The position numbers and the translations under genes were made by a program. From Sphingomonas sp. CBMAI 2297 (GTDB lineage Bacteria; Pseudomonadota; Alphaproteobacteria; Sphingomonadales; Sphingomonadaceae), in assembly GCF_029870595.1 (NCBI RefSeq), contig NZ_JAPDIR010000002.1:248001-312000 (forward strand): 64,000 nt of DNA, in the 5' to 3' direction. Position 1 is the first letter of the stretch. The number at the start of each line of letters is the position of its first letter. Below, one piece after another: positions 1-5,565 of the stretch. The notes below the pieces were generated by a model, which had not been told where the DNA came from, made no database searches, and was given only the letters and a program-made list of their open reading frames with translations.

Positions 1-617
1 CCGGTGCCCCCGTCCTGTTCGACCGGCGGCTTCGGCTTCTCGCCCTCGGGCTTGAACTGGGCGAAGAAGCTGGCGAGGCCGGACTTGATGGACTCGGCCA
101 TCGTGGCGGCATCGGGCGCCTTGGCGTCGAATTCGATCTCGACCGCGTCGGCGCCGTGGCTGAACAGCGAGCCGGGCGCGCGGCTCGAAAACTTGAGGCG
201 CTCGGTGCCGACGCTGGCCGGCTTGTCCGTGAAGGCCAGGCCGATCAGGCCGATCTTATCGGTGCCGGCGTAGCTGGGCGTCAGCTCGACCGAGGGGAAG
301 GGCTTCTGATCCTTCTTGGCGAGCGTGACGAGCTGATCGTTGGCGTCGACCTGAGCATAGAGCGCGCGGCGCTTCTCCGCCTTTCCGGCGATCTCCAGCT
401 CGACATCACGCGCCTCGACCGCGACTACGTCGCCATAGCCGTTGAAGGGCGGTTCGGGGCTGTAGCCCGAGATGTGCTCGATGTTGATGCGCGGCGTGTA
501 AGTTTCGAGGTTGAAGGTCTCGACGCACTGGTTGACCATTTCCGGCGTGATCGTGCGGCCATCGCTAATCGTCTGGCCGGCGACGAAAACGCGGAACATC
601 TTGCTCTTGGTGCCCAT
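1..617 (-). CDS. O: P2-type capsid scaffolding protein GpO (partial, runs off left edge)
   Basis: I translated the reverse strand from the ATG at 617 and it stays open to the window edge (about 205 residues, C-terminus missing). The product starts MGTKSKMFRVFVAGQTISDG and carries the INIEH...YGDV stretch and a GLAFTDKPASVGTE stretch typical of P2 GpO (INLEH...YGDV, GLAVTDDPASLGTE). GpO is the internal scaffold and maturation protease of P2-like capsids. It is transcribed divergently from terminase P and portal Q, exactly as in P2. The assignment is from family memory of motif order; the protease and scaffold C-terminal half lies outside the window. Confidence 0.88.
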   Translation of the reverse strand, partial: MGTKSKMFRVFVAGQTISDGRTITPEMVNQCVETFNLETYTPRINIEHISGYSPEPPFNGYGDVVAVEARDVELEIAGKAEKRRALYAQVDANDQLVTLAKKDQKPFPSVELTPSYAGTDKIGLIGLAFTDKPASVGTERLKFSSRAPGSLFSHGADAVEIEFDAKAPDAATMAESIKSGLASFFAQFKPEGEKPKPPVEQDGGT

Positions 618-717
618 GGCGGTGCGGTCCCTCGGATCGGTTTCGGTGCTGGCGGCATCGCCGCGTTGACCGGGCCGAAAGGGGACGAAGGGGCGCCGCT
701 TCTCAAGCGAACGGACT

Positions 718-736
718 TGTAGAGACAGTCTCTACA
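718..736. promoter_or_regulatory. Perfect 19-bp dyad, candidate late-promoter activator (Ogr-type) site
   Basis: TGTAGAGACAGTCTCTACA is a perfect inverted repeat with 9-bp arms around one central base. It sits between the divergent O (start 617) and P (start about 786). In P2 the same gap holds the divergent late promoters, which need the zinc-finger activator Ogr/delta binding a TGT...ACA dyad upstream of each. The TGT/ACA ends and the position match; the function is inferred and no ogr gene is visible in the window. Confidence 0.6.
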
Positions 737-785
737 GGATTGGCCGCACCATCGGCGGGGTGTGGGGTGGCTAGGTTCCGTGCCG

Positions 786-2948
786 ATGGCCAAGCCTCCG
801 CCCGATATCGACGCGCATCTGCCGGCGAACACCTTCCCGATCCCGATCACGGCGGATCGGTGGGCGCGCAGCCTGTATTGGGCGGGATGGGGCATCACCC
901 AGATTGCCGACGAGCTGGGCAATCTGGGCTATCGCAACGACGAGACGGGCAAGGCCTATGCCCGCTCCACCGTGGAGGCATGGAAGCAGCGCCAGGGGTG
1001 GGACAAGGCCCGCCCGATCGACCGCGTCGAGCATACCGCCGAGATGCGGATCAACCAGCTGATCCTGAAAACGAACAAGACGGGCGCCGACTTCAAGGAA
1101 ATCGACCTGCTGATGCGGCAGATCGTCGCCGCGGCACGCGTCCGGCGCTTCGAGGCGCCGGGCGGTCACGAAGGCGATCTGAACGAGAATGTCGGCAACC
1201 GGAACGCCGGCGAGCGGAAGAAGGCCAAGAAGAACCACTTCACCGCCGAGCAGGTCGAGCAGCTCGAGGCGATCTTCCTTGAGGAGTTGTTCGGCTATCA
1301 GGAGGGCTGGTGGGCCGCGAAGGACGAGCGGACCCGCATGATCCTGAAGTCGCGCCAGATCGGCGCGACCTGGTACTTCGCACGCGAAGCCCTGCTCGAT
1401 GCGTTGCGCGGCGGCGGCAACCAGATCTTCCTGTCCGCCTCGAAGAACCAGGCGCATATTTTCCGCAACTATATCGTCCAGTTCGCCCAGCGCGTCGGCG
1501 TGAAGCTGCAGGGCGACCCGATCGTGATCACCGCGGACACCATGCCCGAGGGCGAGCCGGCGGCCGAACTGATCTTCCTGGGCACCAATGCCCGCACCGC
1601 CCAGGGCTATCACGGCAATTTCTATTTCGACGAATTCTTCTGGACCTATGGCTTTGAGGAGCTGAACAAGGTCGCCAGCGCCATGGCGATGCACAAGCGC
1701 TGGCGCCGCACCTATTTCTCGACCCCGTCCAGCGTCGCGCACCAGGCGCATCCCTATTGGACGGGCGAGCGCCGCAACCGGCGGGTGAAGAAGGACCAGC
1801 GCGTCACGATCGACGTCAGCCACGAGCGGCTGCGGACGGGCGTGCGGTGCGAGGACAATATCTGGCGCCAGATCGTTACGATCGAAGACGCCGCGGCGCG
1901 CGGCTGCGACCTGTTCGACATCGAGGAGTTGCGCGTCGAGTATGCGCCCGACGAGTTCGCGAACCTGCTGATGTGCCAGTTCGTGGACGACAGCCTCTCG
2001 GCCTTCAAGTTCAACGAGCTGCAGCGCGCGACCGTCGATGCGATGGTCGATTGGCGTGACGTGGATGTGCTCGCGCCCAGGCCGGTGGGCAATCGCCCGG
2101 TTTGGGCCGGCTATGATCCGCAGGAGAGCGAGGACGGCGACAATGCCGCGCTGGTGATCGCGCTGCCGCCGGAAGGGCCGGGCGAGAAATTCCGCCTGAT
2201 CGAGCGCCACCAGCTGCGCGGCGCCGATTTCCAGGCGCAGGCCGAGTTCATCCGAGCACGGCTCAGCCGCTACAACTGCACCTATCTGGGGATCGATGCC
2301 AATGGCGTGGGCGCCGCGGTCTATCAGCTGCTGAGCGACATGCGCGGCGTGGTGAAGATCGAATATTCGCTCGAAGCCAAGGCCGCGATGGTGATGAAGG
2401 CGCAGCACACCTTCGCCCGCGGCCGCATCGAGTTCGACGCGGGCTGGATCGATGTCCAATCCAGCTTCCTTTCGATCAAGAAGGCGCTGACCAGCTCGGG
2501 CCGCGCCATGACGTTCAAGGCGAGCCGCAGCGAGGAGGTGGGCCATGCCGATCTCGCCTGGGCGGTGATGCACATCCTGATCAACGAACCCCTGGACGGC
2601 AAGGCGCGGCCGAAGACGCGCATGGAGATTATCGATGTCGAAGCGGAGCGCGGCAGCGCGGTGGATGCGGCGGGAGGAAGCGCTGGCGGCCTCACATGGA
2701 GCCATCGACGCGCGGGCGAGCGAGGAGCGCGGCGAGCTGGTATTCAGCTTCGGCGATCCCGAGCCGGTGCTGAACCGGCGCGAGATAATCGACATGTTCG
2801 AATGCGTGCACAATGGCCGCTGGTACGAGCCGCCGATCTCGGTGGACGGGCTCGCGCGGGCGTTCCGCGTGTCGCCGCATCACAGCTCCGCCATTCTGCT
2901 CAAGCGCAATCTGCTCGCAGCGACGTTCGTTTCCAGCTCGCAGCTTAG
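786..2948 (+). CDS. P: P2-type terminase large (ATPase) subunit GpP
   Basis: DNA-packaging ATPase/nuclease of a P2-like phage. From ATG 786, a helix-turn-helix-like N-terminus (WARSLYWAGWGITQIADELG) is followed by an atypical Walker A (ILKSRQIGATWYFAREAL, K near residue 188), a Walker B (NFYFDEFFW, about 282) and a C-terminal nuclease-type acidic motif (GYDPQESEDGDN, from about 443). A GTG at 762 or 780 in the same frame could extend the start slightly. P2 GpP is about 590 aa; here the frame stays open to 2948, so the last roughly 100 codons overlap the portal gene in another frame and read as Arg/Ala-rich low-complexity sequence. That tail is probably loss of the native stop rather than function. 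Confidence 0.9.
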   Translation: MAKPPPDIDAHLPANTFPIPITADRWARSLYWAGWGITQIADELGNLGYRNDETGKAYARSTVEAWKQRQGWDKARPIDRVEHTAEMRINQLILKTNKTGADFKEIDLLMRQIVAAARVRRFEAPGGHEGDLNENVGNRNAGERKKAKKNHFTAEQVEQLEAIFLEELFGYQEGWWAAKDERTRMILKSRQIGATWYFAREALLDALRGGGNQIFLSASKNQAHIFRNYIVQFAQRVGVKLQGDPIVITADTMPEGEPAAELIFLGTNARTAQGYHGNFYFDEFFWTYGFEELNKVASAMAMHKRWRRTYFSTPSSVAHQAHPYWTGERRNRRVKKDQRVTIDVSHERLRTGVRCEDNIWRQIVTIEDAAARGCDLFDIEELRVEYAPDEFANLLMCQFVDDSLSAFKFNELQRATVDAMVDWRDVDVLAPRPVGNRPVWAGYDPQESEDGDNAALVIALPPEGPGEKFRLIERHQLRGADFQAQAEFIRARLSRYNCTYLGIDANGVGAAVYQLLSDMRGVVKIEYSLEAKAAMVMKAQHTFARGRIEFDAGWIDVQSSFLSIKKALTSSGRAMTFKASRSEEVGHADLAWAVMHILINEPLDGKARPKTRMEIIDVEAERGSAVDAAGGSAGGLTWSHRRAGERGARRAGIQLRRSRAGAEPARDNRHVRMRAQWPLVRAADLGGRARAGVPRVAASQLRHSAQAQSARSDVRFQLAA

Positions 2949-3714
2949 CGGCAGCGCCTTCGAGGCGCTCGCCCAGGATCTGCTCGTATTCGGCTATGGC
3001 TTCCTGGAAGAGAAGCTGAACCGCCTGGGCGGCACCCTGCGCTATGACCACAGCCTGGCCAAGTTCACCCGGGTCGGCCTAGAGCCTGGGCAGCATTTCT
3101 GGGTGCCGGGCTTCAAGATGGAGACCGAGTTCCGGCCTGGCAGTGTCGTCATGGTGCGGCAGCCGGACGTGAACCAGGAGATCTACGGCGTGCCGGAGTA
3201 TCTGAGCGCGCTGCAGTCCGCGCTGCTGAACGAGGCCGCCACGCTATTCCGCCGGCGCTATTACCTGAATGGCAGCCATGCCGGGTACATCCTCTATGCC
3301 ACCGGCGACATCGACAACAACGACGTGGACGGGCTGCGTGAGGCGCTCCGTAAGTCGAAGGGGCCGGGCAATTTCCGCAACCTGTTCGTCCATGCGCCGA
3401 ACGGGAAGGAAGGCAGCCTGAAGGTGATCCCGATCACCGAGGTGGGGGCGAAGGATGAATTCCTTGGCATCAAGACGGCGACGCGCGACGACGTGCTGGC
3501 CGCGCACCGCGTGCCGCCCTCGCTGATCGGCATCGTTCCCGCCCAGGGCACGACGCCGGGCAACCCCCTGCAATCGGTGATGATGTTCCTCGCGCTGGAG
3601 ATCATGGCGCTGCAGCGCCGCTTCGAGCAGGTGAATGAGGCCGTTGGCCATCCGCTTATCGCATTCGACAATAGCCAGCTGATGGACGCGCTGAAGGCGC
3701 TGACGGCGGCCTGA
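2635..3714 (+). CDS. Q: Phage portal protein GpQ (PBSX/P2 family)
   Basis: 359 aa, close to the usual length of P2 GpQ-type portals (about 340-350). The start MSKRSAAARWMRRE is followed by FSFGDPEPVL, the WYEPPISVDGLA..HHSS segment and the C-terminal HRVPPSLIGIVP / NPLQSVMMFLALEI segments that mark this family. The portal forms the dodecameric ring at one capsid vertex through which terminase pumps DNA. The gene begins inside the 3' end of the terminase frame (314-nt overlap) and is the last gene of this transcription unit, with a strong stem immediately after its stop. Confidence 0.93.
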   Translation: MSKRSAAARWMRREEALAASHGAIDARASEERGELVFSFGDPEPVLNRREIIDMFECVHNGRWYEPPISVDGLARAFRVSPHHSSAILLKRNLLAATFVSSSQLSGSAFEALAQDLLVFGYGFLEEKLNRLGGTLRYDHSLAKFTRVGLEPGQHFWVPGFKMETEFRPGSVVMVRQPDVNQEIYGVPEYLSALQSALLNEAATLFRRRYYLNGSHAGYILYATGDIDNNDVDGLREALRKSKGPGNFRNLFVHAPNGKEGSLKVIPITEVGAKDEFLGIKTATRDDVLAAHRVPPSLIGIVPAQGTTPGNPLQSVMMFLALEIMALQRRFEQVNEAVGHPLIAFDNSQLMDALKALTAA

Positions 3715-3752
3715 CGGTTCCCCGCTCGGCCAGGCCGAGCGGGGGAGAACCG
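3715..3752 (+). terminator. Terminator-like stem after portal gene
   Basis: Immediately after the Q stop, CCCCGCTCGGC (3720-3730) pairs with GCCGAGCGGGG (3734-3744) across a 3-nt loop, and outer CGGTTC/GAACCG (3715-3720 and 3747-3752) lies in register. There is no U-tract, so termination is inferred from stem strength and position at the end of the late unit. Confidence 0.65.
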
Positions 3753-3905
3753 GGTGGCGGCCCGGATCACCGACGAGGATAGTCTCGCCACGACCAACTG
3801 GCCAGTCGGCCGTCCCGCACCCGGCATCACCGGGCGAGAATCCTAGAAGAGCGAGATTTCCTACATGACAAGTACCTGAGTCACGCTGGTGTTCTCGCCG
3901 GCGGC

Positions 3906-4010
3906 CTATTCTGTCGCCTCAAGAACTGGCGACGCATCGCTACCAGATACGACTGGCATGCCACAAACTACCTCGCTGCCGTCGCTCTCGTAGCCCTTAT
4001 CTCTGTGTAG
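3906..4010 (+). pseudogene. C-terminal remnant of an IS5-family (IS427-like) transposase
   Basis: Frame +3 from 3906 reads LFCRLKNWRRIATRYDWHAT followed by NYLAAVALVALISV and a TAG at 4008-4010. This is the characteristic last segment of IS5-family DDE transposases (..FGRLKDWRRVATRYD..). Upstream residues in the same frame no longer look like the family, so only the 3' end survives. The following GTCCCCAACCTA (about 4020-4032) is plausible as the terminal inverted repeat of the lost insertion sequence. It lies in the non-coding stretch 3753-4051 between the phage portal gene and the small accessory genes. Confidence 0.8.
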
Positions 4011-4051
4011 CTTAAATGAGTCCCCAACCTAATATTATCCCTTTGCGGCGA

Positions 4052-4237
4052 TTATCTAGGTTTTCTCTTGCGCCACCATAGCTCAAAAGCGCCAAGACCC
4101 CAGCCGAAGGAAATGACATATATAGCCAGATCTTTACCTGATCCGCCTTTATTGAAGAATATTCCGGCGATGAAAACGGCCAAAATACTAAGACTGAATA
4201 TGATCAGTAGATTTCGGATAATCGGCCCAGCCCGCAT
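4052..4237 (-). CDS. Small two-helix membrane protein, unknown
   Basis: 61 aa from the ATG at 4237, which has an ideal AGGAGG Shine-Dalgarno five bases upstream; that ribosome site lies within the last codons of the preceding gene and the two are joined as TGAGATG. Two hydrophobic segments are visible (LLIIFSLSILAVFIAGIFF and LAIYVISFGWGLGAFEL) with a basic C-terminus (WWRKRKPR). No family recognised. It sits between portal gene and cos in a P2-like element, so it is probably phage or cargo derived; a role in superinfection exclusion or immunity would be only a guess. Confidence 0.6.
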   Translation of the reverse strand: MRAGPIIRNLLIIFSLSILAVFIAGIFFNKGGSGKDLAIYVISFGWGLGAFELWWRKRKPR

Positions 4238-4238
4238 C

Positions 4239-4496
4239 TCAACCTCCTGCCGGACAAAACTGCGATCGTGCATACCTCACAGCAGCAGACGTTGCGAGCG
4301 CGACGCCGGCGGAGATGAGAAAAGCAGGGCCGGCCGCAATAAGCACTGCGCGTCCTCCGATCACCGATCCAATCCGGCCTCCAACGCTAGCCGCATAAGC
4401 CCAATTGGCGCCTCTAATTGCCGCTCCAGTGCCTATGCCGGTCAATGTTCCGATCACGGCATCAGCCACATTTCCAGTGGTGTCGGAGCAAAGCAC
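4239..4496 (-). CDS. Gly/Ala-rich hydrophobic protein, unknown
   Basis: Read from a GTG at 4496 it gives 85 aa with repeated small-residue patterns (GTLTGIGTGAAIRG, GGRIGSVIGG) and a hydrophobic stretch (AVLIAAGPAFLISAGVALATSA), suggesting helix-packing membrane segments. Its stop and the next start are separated by one base and its 3' end contains the ribosome site of the next gene, which supports translation. The frame is open further upstream (a Gly run then a PPPP stretch), so the true start may be earlier. Family unknown. Confidence 0.5.
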   Translation of the reverse strand: MLCSDTTGNVADAVIGTLTGIGTGAAIRGANWAYAASVGGRIGSVIGGRAVLIAAGPAFLISAGVALATSAAVRYARSQFCPAGG

Positions 4497-4852
4497 GTCC
4501 TTTGCTCTAGACTTCCAAGTCGGAGGCGGCGGCGTTTCCTTTTGCGGCGCGCCGCCGCCACCGCCAATGCCGTTGGGATGCGCGCCAGGCGCCCGCTCAT
4601 CCCTTCGATGATGATAACCCGCGGCCCCAGCCTGGCATGCCTGAGCACCACATCGGCGATCGACAGGATCTTGAACCCTGCGATCCAGGCATCCGCATCC
4701 AGCTCGGTCGCATGACTGCTGACAGTGCAGCCGCCGGCCTCAACGTACCAGGGTTCGCCGCAGGCGATCAGGCCGACGTTGCGGATTGCGAAGTCCCAGC
4801 GTTGCGCCAGCCAGTCCGTTGCCGCGATGGCCGAATCGATACTCCTACCCAT
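4454..4852 (-). CDS. Hypothetical protein, weakly supported
   Basis: 132-aa frame from the ATG at 4852, upstream of and overlapping the Gly-rich gene by 43 nt. The N-terminal two thirds (SIDSAIAATDWLAQRWDFAI, then ADAWIAGFKILSIADVVL) has ordinary protein composition; the C-terminus is a basic run (AARRKRKRRRLRL) that looks like out-of-frame sequence. A frameshift joining it to the Gly-rich frame downstream is possible. There is no convincing ribosome site and no recognised family. Confidence 0.35.
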   Translation of the reverse strand: MGRSIDSAIAATDWLAQRWDFAIRNVGLIACGEPWYVEAGGCTVSSHATELDADAWIAGFKILSIADVVLRHARLGPRVIIIEGMSGRLARIPTALAVAAARRKRKRRRLRLGSLEQRTCFAPTPLEMWLMP

Positions 4853-4939
4853 TTATAAGAACATAATGTGAACATAAATGGAGAGTCGAGGCCTCGCCAT
4901 TGGACGGGGTCGGGCCCTGCAGCTGGTACCCCAGCAAGG

Positions 4940-4961
4940 GCGCTTTTCCCCCCGCCTCGCC
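4940..4961 (-). other. Candidate phage cos site (P2-like cohesive end)
   Basis: Read on the minus strand from 4961, the sequence begins GGCGAGGCGGGG, then GGAAAAGCGC. The P2 cohesive end as I recall it begins with the same 12 bases followed by AAAGCAC. The orientation is right: in P2 this strand reads inward from the left end towards Q, and here it reads from 4961 towards Q, which ends at 3714. The 1.2-kb spacing from Q is longer than in P2, explained by the IS remnant and small genes between. Strong by sequence and position, but not proven. Confidence 0.7.
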
Positions 4962-5137
4962 CGCCAGCTTTCTGTGTCCCCTTTGATGCATCCCGCAGCC
5001 CCTGAGGCTCTCCCTGAGGGGGAGGTGGCGGACGGATGATGCGATCTGATGCAGCTGGTGGGCCGAATTGCGAGTGTGGCGGCCCGGCCTATGTTCGCCG
5101 TTCGCTTCGCTTCGAGAGAGTAGGGCAGGCGGGAAAA

Positions 5138-5371
5138 TCCCAATATCCCCAACCCAGGCCAGAATTCAGAACTAACTATCTGATATTAAGCCAATAAATT
5201 GTTGGCTTTCTATCCCAATGCAACCCCAATCTCTCCAACCATTTATCCCAATATCATTGATATTATTGAATAAAATTATTGGGGTCGGAAAGGCCAATGT
5301 CGTTGGGGTGAGGTTGGGAAAAATGTTGGGCCAATATCCGCAGAATTCTGCGGATATTGGGAATGTTGGGG
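5138..5371. repeat. Inverted array of CCCAATAT/CCCCAAC motifs with 30-bp perfect palindrome
   Basis: The AT-richer stretch upstream of the methyltransferase gene carries CCCAATAT, CCCAATG and CCCCAAC-type motifs on the left (5138-5262) and the complementary GGTTGGG, GTTGGGG and ATATTGGG on the right (5278-5371). Positions 5331-5360 form a perfect 30-bp palindrome centred on GAATTC with CCAATATCC / GGATATTGG ends. The rest of the gene-free region 4853-5565 shows only the cos-like site. The layout resembles iterons or multi-site operators; function unknown. Confidence 0.6.
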
Positions 5372-5565
5372 TTCTCCCGCGTGCTACTCTAAAGGCTGGC
5401 GCAGGGCGCTATCAGAGGAAGCGCCATGCCTGATCCCGCGCTCGTCGCCGGAATGGGCCGGTATCTGGTTGACTGGTCAACGCTGGACGTGGACCAAGGC
5501 CGAAATCATTCCTATTCGGCTCAGGTGGTACTAGGGCCACGCAGATTTTTCGGTGGGGTCACGGC

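Noticed and set aside
771..2813. 680-codon minus-strand frame opposite the phage terminase
   Set aside because: Fully antisense to a protein with intact ATPase motifs; shadow composition.
5331..5360. 30-bp palindrome as a terminator
   Set aside because: No gene ends nearby, no T-run, and it is embedded in a motif array upstream of a gene.
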